Part shown: positions 52,774 to 61,353 of the stretch, one piece after another
Layout: every line of letters begins with the position of its first letter
Position numbering within the stretch: position 1 is the first letter of the stretch
NCBI RefSeq assembly: GCF_051535235.1
Contig: NZ_JBPPLZ010000001.1
Coordinates: forward strand, 372,001-436,000
Source: Nitrobacter sp051535235
GTDB lineage: Bacteria > Pseudomonadota > Alphaproteobacteria > Rhizobiales > Xanthobacteraceae
Length of the DNA stretch: 64,000 nucleotides
Reading direction: 5' to 3'
Made by a program: the position numbers and the translations under genes
The notes under the pieces: model-generated
Told to the model about the DNA's origin: nothing
The model's database searches: none
Seen by the model: only the letters and a program-made list of their open reading frames with translations

Positions 52774-53015
52774 ATGACGTTCCGAGGTGAGTTTTGCCGT
52801 CAGGTTGCGAAAGACACGTCAGACAAGCAGCAACTGCGTGAGCCCACATCAGGGCAAACGCACATGGTTCGCGGCCCTCCGGCCGGGTGACCGGCCTTAT
52901 AGTCTAACGCGAGCCCGATGCCAATTCCTGAACTTTTGTCCCTGCCCGGTGGAAAACCGATCCCGAAGGGCCGCGGACCATAGGGATCGGCGGCCCGGGC
53001 GTCAATTGCGGCTGG
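52774..53015. other. Intergenic region between hpf and ptsN
   Basis: 242 bp on the minus strand between hpf and ptsN. I see no gene and no clear hairpin. Confidence 0.4.
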
Positions 53016-53612
53016 TCACGCCGAGCCGTTGACCGCCGGCGGGTCGATCCAGCCCACATTTCCGTCAGGCCTGCGATAGATCACGTTGACGCGGCCGCTG
53101 GAGCCATGCTGGAAAACCAGCACGGGCACACCGGTGAAATCGAGCTCCATCACCGCCTCGCTGACCGAGAGCCGCCTGAGCGACGTCGTGGCTTCCGCGA
53201 TGATGACCGGATTGAAGGCGGTGACCTCCTCCTCGCCGTCGACGGCGGGCGCCTCGATGACGTAGCTCGGCGCGTCGAGCTCGGCGATCGCTTCTGCCGC
53301 GGCATGCGCCTTGCGGGCCGAACGATCCTTGAGGCGGCTCTTGTAGCGGCGCAACCGCTTCTCGATCTGCAGCAGCGCCTGATCGGCGCTCAGATAGGCG
53401 TCCGCGGCGTTGGATTCGGCTTCGAGCGTCACTCCGGAATCCAGATGCAGCGCGCAGTCGGTACGGAACCCGAAACCATCCTTGCTTAGCGTGATATGAC
53501 CCGAATACTTTCCGTCAAAATATTTTCGGAGAACTTCGTCGGTGCGACCGCTGAGGCGCCCGCGCAGCGCCTCGCCGACATTGATGCTCTTGCCCGAGAT
53601 TCGAAGTGTCAT
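53016..53612 (-). CDS. hpf: Ribosome hibernation promoting factor, long form
   Basis: Dimerises and silences ribosomes in stationary phase. It has 198 residues: an N-terminal HPF domain (1-105, MTLRISGKSINVGEALRGRL, DAYLSADQALLQIEKRLRRYKSRLKD) and a C-terminal dimerisation domain (about 145-198, SEAVMELDFTGVPVLVFQHGSSGRVNVIYRRPDGNVGWIDP). The second domain marks the long form that makes 100S ribosomes alone. It is 56 bp after rpoN. Confidence 0.95.
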   Translation of the reverse strand: MTLRISGKSINVGEALRGRLSGRTDEVLRKYFDGKYSGHITLSKDGFGFRTDCALHLDSGVTLEAESNAADAYLSADQALLQIEKRLRRYKSRLKDRSARKAHAAAEAIAELDAPSYVIEAPAVDGEEEVTAFNPVIIAEATTSLRRLSVSEAVMELDFTGVPVLVFQHGSSGRVNVIYRRPDGNVGWIDPPAVNGSA

Positions 53613-53668
53613 GGCACGCCTCGTCCATCATGAGTAGGAATGGATTATCGGGCGTGGCGGGCGCGCAA

Positions 53669-55309
53669 TCAAGCCGGCGTGGCGTCGCTGGAGCGGTCGG
53701 TCGGCGGGGACGCCGTTCCCGGTTTGCCGGGCAGGTTCTGCTTGTCGCGGCGGCGCTGCACCGAGGAGGGAATGCGCAGGGCCTCGCGATATTTCGCGAC
53801 GGTGCGGCGGGCGATATCGATGCCGGCTGCGCGCAATTGTTCCACAATGGTGTCGTCGGACAGGACGGCCGCCGGATCCTCCGCGTCGATCAGCCGCCTG
53901 ATGTGATGGCGGACGGACTCCGCGGAATGGGCGTCGCCGCCGTCGGCTGAGGCGATCGATGCGGTGAAGAAATACTTCAGCTCGAAGATGCCGCGATTCG
54001 TCGCCATGTATTTGTTGGCGGTGACGCGGGACACCGTCGACTCATGCATCTGGATCGCGTCTGCCACGACCTTGAGATTGAGCGGCCTCAGGCGTGCGAT
54101 GCCGTGCGTGAAAAAGCCGTCCTGCTGGCGCACGATCTCGGTCGCCACCTTGAGAATGGTGCGGGCGCGCTGATCGAGCGCGCGGACCAGCCAGGTGGCG
54201 TTCTGCAGGCAGTCGGTGAAATAGGTCTTGTCGCCGTCCTTGCGGATCGTCTTCGACAGTTCCGCATAGTAGCTCTGGTTGACCAGCACGCGCGGCAGCG
54301 TATCGCTGTTGAGTTCCACGAGCCAGCCGCCGTCCGGGCCCGGCCGCACGTAGACGTCCGGCACGACGGTCTGCGTGCGCGTGGTGCCGAACTTCAATCC
54401 GGGCTTCGGATCGAGATGGCGAATTTCTCCGATCATCTCGGCGAGGTCTTCGTCATCGACCCCGCAGATCCTGCGCAGGGCGGCGAAGTCGCGTTTCGCC
54501 AGCACGTCGAGATGCTCGATCAGCGCCCGCATCGCCGGATCGTAGCGGTCCTTCTCGCGCAACTGGATCGCAAGGCATTCGCTCAGGTTGCGGGCGCAGA
54601 TCCCCGGCGGATCGAAGGTCTGCAGCACCGCCAGCACGGCTGCGACGTCGCCTGCGCCGGCGCCGAGCTTGTCGCCGACCTCGCCGAGGTCGGGCGGCAA
54701 GTAACCGGCATCGTCGACGAGATCGATCAGATATCGTCCGATCATGCGTTGCGCCGGCTCTGTGACCGCGACCGCGAGCTGTTCGGCGAGATGCTCGGCG
54801 AGCGTCACCTCCGCGGCGACGAAGGCTTCGAGATTGTAGCTGTCGTCGCTCGAAGCGCCGCCGCCCCATTCGGTGAACGTGGTCGGCGCGGAATCCTGCG
54901 CGGTTCGCGCTGCGGCTTCGGACGGCTCTTCCGGAAAGACGTTCTCCAGACCGCTGTCGAAAGTGTGCTCGATCTCGGTGCGGCTGCCGAGATCGCGGTT
55001 CATCCACTCCTCAGACGCGGATTCGGAATCCCGGCCGCCCGTGCGATCGCCCGCGCCGTCATCCCCGAACGCCGCGGCCTCGCTGTCTGAAAAGCCGGCA
55101 GCCGCTTCGGAAGGCGTGGAGTCCGCCGCCGCTGAACCAGAGCCGTCGTCGCCGGCGCGTTCCAGCAGCGGGTTGCGTTCCAGCTCGCTCTCGACGAATG
55201 CGGCAAGGTCGAGATTCGACAGTTGCAGCAGCTTGATCGCCTGCATCAGCTGCGGCGTCATCACCAGCGACTGGGACTGTCGGAATTCGAGTCTCTGAGT
55301 CAGCGCCAT
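53669..55309 (-). CDS. rpoN: RNA polymerase sigma-54 factor
   Basis: Sigma factor for -24/-12 promoters, needing enhancer-binding activators; controls nitrogen and other pathways. It has 546 residues. Region I is QRLEFRQSQSLVMTPQLMQAIKLLQLSNLDLAAFVESELERNP, region II is a long acidic stretch (about 55-150), and the core-binding and helix-turn-helix parts follow (MHESTVSRVTANKY). The invariant RpoN box ARRTVAKYRE is at about 500-509. A 37-residue Pro/Asp-rich tail follows. First gene of rpoN-hpf-ptsN; the usual upstream neighbour lptB is 1.3 kb away. Confidence 0.98.
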   Translation of the reverse strand: MALTQRLEFRQSQSLVMTPQLMQAIKLLQLSNLDLAAFVESELERNPLLERAGDDGSGSAAADSTPSEAAAGFSDSEAAAFGDDGAGDRTGGRDSESASEEWMNRDLGSRTEIEHTFDSGLENVFPEEPSEAAARTAQDSAPTTFTEWGGGASSDDSYNLEAFVAAEVTLAEHLAEQLAVAVTEPAQRMIGRYLIDLVDDAGYLPPDLGEVGDKLGAGAGDVAAVLAVLQTFDPPGICARNLSECLAIQLREKDRYDPAMRALIEHLDVLAKRDFAALRRICGVDDEDLAEMIGEIRHLDPKPGLKFGTTRTQTVVPDVYVRPGPDGGWLVELNSDTLPRVLVNQSYYAELSKTIRKDGDKTYFTDCLQNATWLVRALDQRARTILKVATEIVRQQDGFFTHGIARLRPLNLKVVADAIQMHESTVSRVTANKYMATNRGIFELKYFFTASIASADGGDAHSAESVRHHIRRLIDAEDPAAVLSDDTIVEQLRAAGIDIARRTVAKYREALRIPSSVQRRRDKQNLPGKPGTASPPTDRSSDATPA

Positions 55310-55646
55310 GCCAAGACCGGTCCAAGATTGGTCCGATTCTTGCTTAACTTTTTTGCGGCGAGATGTACACGCCTTGACGGCGACGAAATGCGACTCTGGC
55401 GGGACCCTGAGTCGTCAAAATACGCTCGCTCGCGTCGCCGGCGCGTTTCCCGCTTCTGACGAAATCAGAAGCGGGCATGATTCCGATTCGAAGCGAATTC
55501 TTAACGAACCGATAGCGGATCAAGTCGAGGGCACGGCTTATTCAAAACGCGAAGGCGCCGCGCGACCGTCATGGCCCGCGCCGGATCAACTTGAGCCTCT
55601 CAAATTCAAGCCTTGAGAATCAAGAACCGGAATCGAGAACGCGTCG
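55310..55646. other. Repeat-bearing intergenic region upstream of rpoN
   Basis: No gene recognised. CCGCTTCTGA at 55450-55459 and TCAGAAGCGG at 55465-55474 form the family A terminal palindrome (55449-55475), with a decayed left half before it around 55380-55445. The rpoN promoter should lie near 55310-55380. Confidence 0.55.
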
Positions 55647-56033
55647 TCAATCCAGGGCCTGCACCGGCGGCATCGTCGGTTCGAGGTCGACGGCGCGCGG
55701 CGTGGCCGCTGCTGCCGATGGGGCGTGCGGCCTTCCCGTCTGCGCGGGCGGTGCGCGGCGGGTATCGGTCACAGTGGTCAGCCGCCGTTGCGATCGTCTG
55801 GCTGATCGCTGGTGCGGTCGTCTCGAGGAGTGACGCATTCCCCATGAATGCGCGATCGACGGCCCGGCGGTGTAGCCGACCACCGCGCCCGCGAGCGCCC
55901 CGACCGGACCCAGCACCACCGCGCCCGACAGGGCACCCAGCGCAGCGTCGCCGGCGCGCTCCTGCGCCAGCACCGCCGAGGACAGCAGCGGTAACGCCAA
56001 CGCGGCCGCAGCGACGACTTTCACGATTTTCAT
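55647..56033 (-). CDS. Secreted glycine-zipper protein
   Basis: A 128-residue protein. Signal peptide MKIVKVVAAAALALPLLSSAVLAQ, then GDAALGALSGAVVLGPVGALAGAVVGYTAGPSIAHSWG, a glycine-zipper helix pair often found in outer-membrane or membrane-inserted proteins. The C-terminal half is Arg/Ser/Pro-rich and disordered. The ATG at 56033 is chosen for the signal peptide; the frame continues to 56123. Function unknown. It diverges from the small Asp-rich gene at 56266. Confidence 0.75.
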   Translation of the reverse strand: MKIVKVVAAAALALPLLSSAVLAQERAGDAALGALSGAVVLGPVGALAGAVVGYTAGPSIAHSWGMRHSSRRPHQRSARRSQRRLTTVTDTRRAPPAQTGRPHAPSAAAATPRAVDLEPTMPPVQALD

Positions 56034-56265
56034 TTTACGCTCCCCATTTTGTCCGTGAGGAAGACTGAAGAATGCGGCGAGACGGCGGTCATCGCGCCGC
56101 CGAGAAGCCCGACCAGGTTCCAAATTTGGCCACCGCCGCCCGGCAGCTTCGGCGGACTTGGCTGGCTCCGCGGCGCCAGAGCCGTCGCGCTTGCGGAGGG
56201 AATTCGAAGCCCGGCCCGGTGATTCGATTTGGCGCGGTCTCTTAGCGCACCACGAGGAAATTCAC

Positions 56266-56553
56266 ATGTTGAGGATGAGCCTTCTTGTTGCGGCCGCGAG
56301 TTTGCTGGTCGCGTTTCGGGCGTCCGCCGCCGACTTCTCCTATGCCGGCGAGCCCCCGCAGCTCGCGCCAGTCGCTCCGATGCGTATGGTTTGCGACGAT
56401 TACGGGAATTGCTACCGCACGCGCGCGCAGCGTTATGTCGAACGCTGGCATGATGACGACGATGAGGATGACGGCGGCCAATACCGCTACGATCGTCCGC
56501 GCTATGTCGCGCCGGATCCCGGCTTCTATCACCACTATGATGACGACGAGTAG
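56266..56553 (+). CDS. Small secreted Asp/Tyr/His-rich protein
   Basis: A 95-residue protein not recognised as a family. Signal peptide MLRMSLLVAAASLLVAFRASA, then PMRMVCDDYGNCYRTRAQRYV with two Cys that may form a disulphide. The last third is very acidic and aromatic (DDDDEDDGG, RYDRPRYVAPDPGFYHHYDDDE), which suggests metal or polycation binding, but this is a guess. GAGGA precedes the ATG. It is convergent with lptB. Confidence 0.7.
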   Translation: MLRMSLLVAAASLLVAFRASAADFSYAGEPPQLAPVAPMRMVCDDYGNCYRTRAQRYVERWHDDDDEDDGGQYRYDRPRYVAPDPGFYHHYDDDE

Positions 56554-56615
56554 CCCGCGGCGGATTTCGCGAATCGCGACACGCACTCCAGCATAGCCGT
56601 TCAGCTATCTGCGCG

Positions 56616-57620
56616 TTATAGCCGGAATTCCTCGCCGAGGTAGAGACGCCGCACGTCGGGATCGTTGACGATCGCGTCGGGAGTGCCCTCGGTCAGGATT
56701 TCGCCGGCATAGACGATATAGGCACGGTCGGTCAGGCCGAGCGTTTCGCGGACATTGTGGTCGGTGATGAGCACGCCGATGCCGCGATTGGTCAGGTGGC
56801 GCACCAGGTCCTGAATGTCGCCAACCGCGATCGGGTCGATGCCGGCGAACGGCTCGTCCAGCAGCATGTAGTTCGGGCGCGTCGCCAGCGCGCGCGCGAT
56901 TTCCACGCGCCGCCGCTCGCCGCCGGACAGCGCGATCGACGGCGACTTGCGCAAGCGCGCGATGTTGAATTCCTCGAGCAGCGCGTCGAGTTCGGCCTCG
57001 CGCTTCTTCTTGCTGGGTTCGACGACCTCGAGCACCGCGCGGATGTTCTGTTCGACGCTGAGGCCGCGGAAGATCGAGGCTTCCTGCGGCAGATAGCCGA
57101 TGCCGAGCCGCGCCCGCTGATACATCGGCAGCTTCGTCACATCGTGACCGTCCAGTTCGATGGTGCCGCGATCGGCAGGAATAAGACCGGTGATCATGTA
57201 GAACACGGTGGTCTTGCCGGCGCCGTTCGGACCCAGCAGTCCGACCGCCTCGCCGCGCCGGACATAGATGCTGACGCCGCGCACCACCTGTCGCGAACCG
57301 AAACTTTTTTCCACGCCGTGAACGGCGAGGTAGCCGGGACGCTGGGCCATCCGCGGCGTGCGGCTCTCGCTGGGGGCAGCGCGCGGACGGGGAGCCTCCG
57401 GCGCCGGGCGAGCCGGCGGCCGGGATCGGGGGATGGGCGGGGCAGGAGGAACGTCGCGGGGAGCCGCGCGGGAAACCGGCGGCGCGTCGCGCACCGGATT
57501 GGTCAGCATGTCGCCGACGGTGTCGTCGCCGAGCGCCGTGATCCCGGGCTGGTTCCGTGCGAACGCTTGCGGCCCGCGCTTCTGCGGCCGTTTGCGGAAC
57601 ACGTTGAAGATGTCCACCAT
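56616..57620 (-). CDS. lptB: LPS export ABC transporter ATPase LptB, with N-terminal extension
   Basis: ATPase of LptB2FG, which lifts lipopolysaccharide from the inner membrane. It has 334 residues, about 90 more than E. coli LptB. Residues 1-92 form a disordered Pro/Arg/Ala-rich extension starting MVDIFNVFRKRPQKRGPQAF. The ATPase begins at LAVHGVEKSFGSRQVVRGVS; Walker A GPNGAGKTT, signature LSGGERRRVEIARAL, Walker B MLLDEPFAGIDP, and H-loop ITDHNVRETL are present. It is downstream of lptA on the same strand. Confidence 0.95.
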   Translation of the reverse strand: MVDIFNVFRKRPQKRGPQAFARNQPGITALGDDTVGDMLTNPVRDAPPVSRAAPRDVPPAPPIPRSRPPARPAPEAPRPRAAPSESRTPRMAQRPGYLAVHGVEKSFGSRQVVRGVSIYVRRGEAVGLLGPNGAGKTTVFYMITGLIPADRGTIELDGHDVTKLPMYQRARLGIGYLPQEASIFRGLSVEQNIRAVLEVVEPSKKKREAELDALLEEFNIARLRKSPSIALSGGERRRVEIARALATRPNYMLLDEPFAGIDPIAVGDIQDLVRHLTNRGIGVLITDHNVRETLGLTDRAYIVYAGEILTEGTPDAIVNDPDVRRLYLGEEFRL

Positions 57621-57824
57621 GGGCGCTTGCTCAGCCTCTCACGGTCGTTCGCCCGCACCCGCAGCGTGCCTGATTCGTCGCACAAGCATGAAGGAGCAGA
57701 TCGCACTTGCCCAGCGAGCGGCCGAAATTAGTCATGCTTTCGGTGAGGCCGCGCGCACCAGATACAGAGCGTCGCGCATGGATGCAACCTCGGAGGTCGC
57801 GTTCGCCGGTCGAACACTATGATG

Positions 57825-58517
57825 TTACTTGGGTTTTTTAGGGGCCAGGGGAGCTATGGGAGATCCGGAACCCGCGCAGCTCTCGTTGTTCTGAATGAAT
57901 AGACCCTGCACCCTGCCGCTATTGGATTCGACGCGCGACACGCCGGTGGTCATGTCGACCAGCAGCTTGTCGCCGCGCAACACGTTCTTGCACTGGGTCA
58001 AGACGACCTTGCCCAGCATCGTGATCAGGTTGGTCCTGGTGTCGAACACTGCGGTCTCGCCGGTCACGACCTGGTCTTTCTGGGTCACCACCACGTCGCC
58101 CCTGGCCTCCAGCCGCTTGATCGAGGACGCCCCCGACGGTCCCGGCGTCGCCGCAGCCATCGTCGTCTTCGCCGGTGCGTTGCCCTTGGCGTTGGCATTG
58201 GCCGAATTGCCGCTCTCGTAATAGACCACGAGGGTCTTCGACGTCATCGTGGTGTCGCCCTGCACCACCTTGACGTTTCCGGAGAAGGTTGCCTCCTTTT
58301 TCTTGTCGCGCATCTCCAGCGCGGCGGCCTCGATCTGGATCGGCTGATCGCGGTTTTGCGAAAAGCCCTGCATCGCATTGGGAACGCCCTGCACCGAGCT
58401 TTGCCCGGCCGCTTCGCCGGCCGCCGTCACGGCGAAGGCGATCAATCCGCTGCACAGCAGGCAGACGAGGCGGGTCGCCCGCGGGAGATCGACACGGCTT
58501 TGCATGGCCAGAATCAC
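57825..58517 (-). CDS. lptA: LPS periplasmic bridge protein LptA
   Basis: OstA-like protein forming the periplasmic bridge that carries LPS to the outer membrane. It has 230 residues. A signal peptide ends near AAGEAAGQ. NRDQPIQIEAAALEMRDKKKEATFSGNVKVVQGDTTM and RGDVVVTQKDQVVTGETAVFDTRTNLITMLGKVVLTQ carry the repeated beta-jellyroll signature; an Asn/Ala/Lys/Thr-rich insert (about 95-125) divides them. The GTG at 58517 overlaps the lptC stop (GTGA); an ATG at 58505 is an alternative start. Confidence 0.9.
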   Translation of the reverse strand: MILAMQSRVDLPRATRLVCLLCSGLIAFAVTAAGEAAGQSSVQGVPNAMQGFSQNRDQPIQIEAAALEMRDKKKEATFSGNVKVVQGDTTMTSKTLVVYYESGNSANANAKGNAPAKTTMAAATPGPSGASSIKRLEARGDVVVTQKDQVVTGETAVFDTRTNLITMLGKVVLTQCKNVLRGDKLLVDMTTGVSRVESNSGRVQGLFIQNNESCAGSGSPIAPLAPKKPK

Positions 58518-59272
58518 TTCGTGTTGCCGGTTTTGCGCGGGGGGCTGTGCATGCGCTCCGCCGCGGATGCCGCCGGCGGCGGCGTCTCCTTGGCGGCCGC
58601 ATCCGCGGTCGCGGCGGGATTGTCCAGGATCAGATGCATCACGACATTGTTTTCGAATCGCACCACGTCGCCTTTTTCCGAGACCTTCATGGTGTCGGCG
58701 GTCAGCGTCCCGTTCAGCAGTTTGACGTCGACAGGCTGGTCCGAGGTGACCGTGCCGCGGCCCATATCGACCAGCGCATGGTTCAGCCGCGCCTCGTATC
58801 CCGTCGACGACTGCATGAAGATGTCCTTGTGCAGATCAAGTATCTGCGTTTTCGTATCGAACAGGCCGGTGCGGGAATCCAGCGTTACCGTCGTGCGGTC
58901 TTCCATCAGCACCTTGGCGCGCAAGGTATGCAGCTCGACATGATCGGGATCGGTGATGTCCTGAGTCGCCGTCGTGGCGCGCATCTCGTAGGGCCGCTTG
59001 TCCGGCGTGAAGCCCGACAAGTGCGGCGACTCCATCGTGATCTTGGTGCCGGAGACGACGAGATTGTCCGTGTCGAGCGGCAGCTTGGCCAGCGCGCGAA
59101 AGGGATTGAAGACCGCGATCGCGATCAGTCCGCTCATGACGAGACCGACCACGGCCGGCACCGCGATCCGCAACGCCCGCACCATGCGGCTGTGGCGCGC
59201 CGCGCGGGCGAAACGCGCTTCCAGCCCGGTCTGCAGTCCGGCTTGATAGGTGGGTTTCTGAACCGGATACAC
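58514..59272 (-). CDS. lptC: LPS export protein LptC
   Basis: Bitopic inner-membrane protein passing LPS from LptFG to LptA. With the GTG at 59272 it has 252 residues. One transmembrane segment (about 35-55, ALRIAVPAVVGLVMSGLIAIAVF) precedes the periplasmic OstA-like domain, GTKITMESPHLSGFTPDKRPYEMRATTATQDITDPDHVELHTLRAKVLMED. The GTG has GGAG upstream. The frame stays open to 59350, but those codons come from a family B repeat and are unlikely to be protein. First of lptC-lptA-lptB. Confidence 0.88.
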   Translation of the reverse strand: MYPVQKPTYQAGLQTGLEARFARAARHSRMVRALRIAVPAVVGLVMSGLIAIAVFNPFRALAKLPLDTDNLVVSGTKITMESPHLSGFTPDKRPYEMRATTATQDITDPDHVELHTLRAKVLMEDRTTVTLDSRTGLFDTKTQILDLHKDIFMQSSTGYEARLNHALVDMGRGTVTSDQPVDVKLLNGTLTADTMKVSEKGDVVRFENNVVMHLILDNPAATADAAAKETPPPAASAAERMHSPPRKTGNTK

Positions 59273-59295
59273 CGCTGCTCCAGGCGTCTGTTTCA

Positions 59296-59353
59296 AAACA
59301 TGATCCCGAAAGATGAAAGCCGGTTTTCGAACAGGATCATGCTCAATCAAAAG
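59296..59353 (+). repeat. Extragenic repeat family B, copy upstream of lptC
   Basis: ACATGATCCCGAAAGATGAA, AGCCGGTTTTCGAACAGGAT and CATGCTCAATCAAAA, close to the 26249 and 28211 copies but without the opening TAGAG. The remainder of the 59273-59631 gap contains no recognised gene. Confidence 0.75.
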
Positions 59354-59631
59354 ACAGTGTTTGAGTCGGATCTACGCAATTGGATCGCGCTCCGACCATT
59401 CTACCCCGAACCGCGGCGTTTCGCAGCCCGGCATCGCAAGACGAAGCGCCGCGGCCGGCCGCACGATTCCGCCGTCCCCGCGACCCGGAACGCGGTGCTC
59501 AATTTGCCGTGACGATCGCCGCAAAACCGGCGCCACCGAGAACGAGGAGTGTGACCGAAACGGGGCGGATTTGTTCATGTCGCAGCCTGTTCTGTCCGGC
59601 CGACCGCCCTCGGCAGCCCGGATCGTGCTGC

Positions 59632-60252
59632 TCACGCGTGGGCAAAAATGTCCTCGTCTCTCCATCCGCAGAGATCGAGTCTGGCCCGCGTCGGCAGGAA
59701 TTCGAAACAGGCGCGCGCCAGGTCGGTGCGATCCTCGCGCGCCAGCATGGCGTCGAGCTTGTCGCGCAGGGCATGCAGGTGCAACACGTCGGAGGCTGCA
59801 TAGGCGAGTTGCGCGTCGCTCAGTGTCTGTGATCCCCAATCACTCGATTGCTGCTGCTTCGACAGATCGACGTTGAGCAACTCACGCACCAGGTCCTTCA
59901 GGCCATGCCGGTCGGTATAGGTGCGGGTCAGCCGTGAGGCGATCTTGGTGCAATAGACCGGCTGGGGCATGACGCTCAGCCCGTTGTAGAGCGCGGCGAG
60001 ATCGAAGCGCGCGAAGTGGAAGATCTTGACGATGTTCGGGTCGCCCAGCAGTTTTTTCAGGTTCGGCGCGTCATGCTGGCCGTGCGCGATCTGGATCACG
60101 TCGGCGGTGCCGTCGCCCGGCGACATCTGCACCACGCACAGGCGGTCGCGGTGCGGATTGAGGCCCATCGTCTCTGTGTCGATCGCGGCTGAACGGGTGT
60201 AGCGCGCAAGCTCCTGGTCCGGCAGATCGCCACGGTGCAGGCGAATGGTCAT
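59632..60252 (-). CDS. rnd: Ribonuclease D, exonuclease domain only
   Basis: 3'-5' exonuclease for tRNA and small RNA processing. The 206 residues hold the DEDDy domain: AIDTETMGLNPHRDRLCVVQ with Asp-Glu, FHFARFDLAAL, and the late YAASDVLHLHALRDKL with Tyr and Asp. The C-terminal HRDC domain of E. coli RNase D is missing, as in many Rhizobiales. It is transcribed before lptC on the same strand with a 360 bp spacer. Confidence 0.9.
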   Translation of the reverse strand: MTIRLHRGDLPDQELARYTRSAAIDTETMGLNPHRDRLCVVQMSPGDGTADVIQIAHGQHDAPNLKKLLGDPNIVKIFHFARFDLAALYNGLSVMPQPVYCTKIASRLTRTYTDRHGLKDLVRELLNVDLSKQQQSSDWGSQTLSDAQLAYAASDVLHLHALRDKLDAMLAREDRTDLARACFEFLPTRARLDLCGWRDEDIFAHA

Positions 60253-60413
60253 GTGTCTCGGCCTCGGGGGTCATCGAATCGGCGCTGTTCCAAGCTACCG
60301 CTCAAATGAGCAGGAGGCGAGAGCTGCAAATCAAGCTTTTTCGTATTCGAAAGCGCGCGACCGCCTGAAACGTGTCAGGTTCGATTGAACGCTTATTGTC
60401 AATCCACACCTGT
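60253..60413. other. Intergenic region upstream of rnd
   Basis: 161 bp with no gene; it must hold the promoter for rnd and the end of the stress-protein transcript. I see no strong hairpin. Confidence 0.4.
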
Positions 60414-61043
60414 TTAGATGCGGAGCAGGGGATCGGGCTGTACCTCGGATAAAGGTCGATCCTTCAATGTCCATTCGCGCTGTATCTCATGCACATGGAC
60501 GTCCCGAGCACCGGCTTTCGTCAATATCTGGACGGCGAGGTTCTCCGCGGTGGCGTCCCGTACACTCACCCAGAGGACTATTCCGCCTCGCGAAAGTTGT
60601 TGCGAAACGCTTTCGCTGTGGTGGTTCGCTATCGCTCTGGCCAAAAGAGCGCCCAGTCCGCCTCCAGCCGCGCCGCCGGCAATGATCGCGCCGATTGTCG
60701 GCACAGCCAGACCACCGGAGCCGGCAGCGACTGCGGCAGCCGCGACGCAGCCGATATAGAAGGGAATACCTACGGCCGCCGCTTCCCCTTCGACACGAGA
60801 GTCCTTTTCGACAAAGGCAGTCCCCGGCGCCTGCCGATCGTCCTCGATCTCGACGAGAGTGTGATGAAGAGGCCCCATTCGCTCCTTGATCGTCTCATCG
60901 CTTGCGAGCACGGAAATCGTCGCTCTGTCAAAACCTGAGACCTCGAGTTCATCAACTGCGGCTTCCAGCGCCTCGCCGTCGGAAAAAACTCCCACGGCTT
61001 CGCGCACGCTATAATTCACTGTCCCATTAGTGTTTTCGGACAT
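60414..61043 (-). CDS. Stress-type protein with glycine-rich membrane segment
   Basis: A 209-residue protein with no family that I can name surely. VREAVGVFSDGEALEAAVDELEVSGFDRATISVLASD resembles the start of general-stress proteins of the YflT/heat-induced DUF type. The middle has a Gly/Ala-rich hydrophobic region (about 92-140, IGCVAAAAVAAGSGGLAVPTIGAIIAGGAAGGGLGALLARAIA), likely membrane-inserted. A C-terminal alpha/beta part GIVLWVSVRDATAENLAVQILTKAGARDVHVHE may repeat the N-terminal fold. The possible EcfG promoter upstream supports a stress role. Confidence 0.7.
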   Translation of the reverse strand: MSENTNGTVNYSVREAVGVFSDGEALEAAVDELEVSGFDRATISVLASDETIKERMGPLHHTLVEIEDDRQAPGTAFVEKDSRVEGEAAAVGIPFYIGCVAAAAVAAGSGGLAVPTIGAIIAGGAAGGGLGALLARAIANHHSESVSQQLSRGGIVLWVSVRDATAENLAVQILTKAGARDVHVHEIQREWTLKDRPLSEVQPDPLLRI

Positions 61044-61113
61044 TTTGGGAAACTCCTATCAGTTTGTCATACTCAGCGGCGCTGCTTCGGCAACGCGCTC
61101 AGGTAACTGATAG

Positions 61114-61139
61114 AACTCGATTTAAGACGACAATGTTCC
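61114..61139 (-). promoter_or_regulatory. Possible EcfG-type general stress promoter
   Basis: On the minus strand GGAAC (61139-61135) and AGTT (61117-61114) are 17 bp apart. The EcfG consensus is GGAAC-N16/17-CGTT, so one base of the -10 differs. The start site would be near 61105, about 60 bases before the start codon. Confidence 0.4.
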
Positions 61140-61353
61140 TGTCCAGCCTGGCGACAACGCGACGGACACGATGATTTGCGATTACCCAAAAGTCATTCTT
61201 GTTACGTGACGCTCTTGTTACGTGACGTCCTCCCGATCGAGGTCATTGCCAGTTTCGAGCGTGACCGGGAAGGACGGTCGTGGCGGAACCGTCCTTGCCG
61301 TCTTTTACAAGCCGTAATCGATTTCCTCAGGAATTCTCGCAACGCAATAGGTG

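Noticed and set aside
57688..57822. Small plus-strand frame of 44 codons between lptB and lptA
   Set aside because: Plausible helix-rich peptide, but it would interrupt the lpt operon, has no clear ribosome binding site that I trust, and nothing supports it beyond being open.
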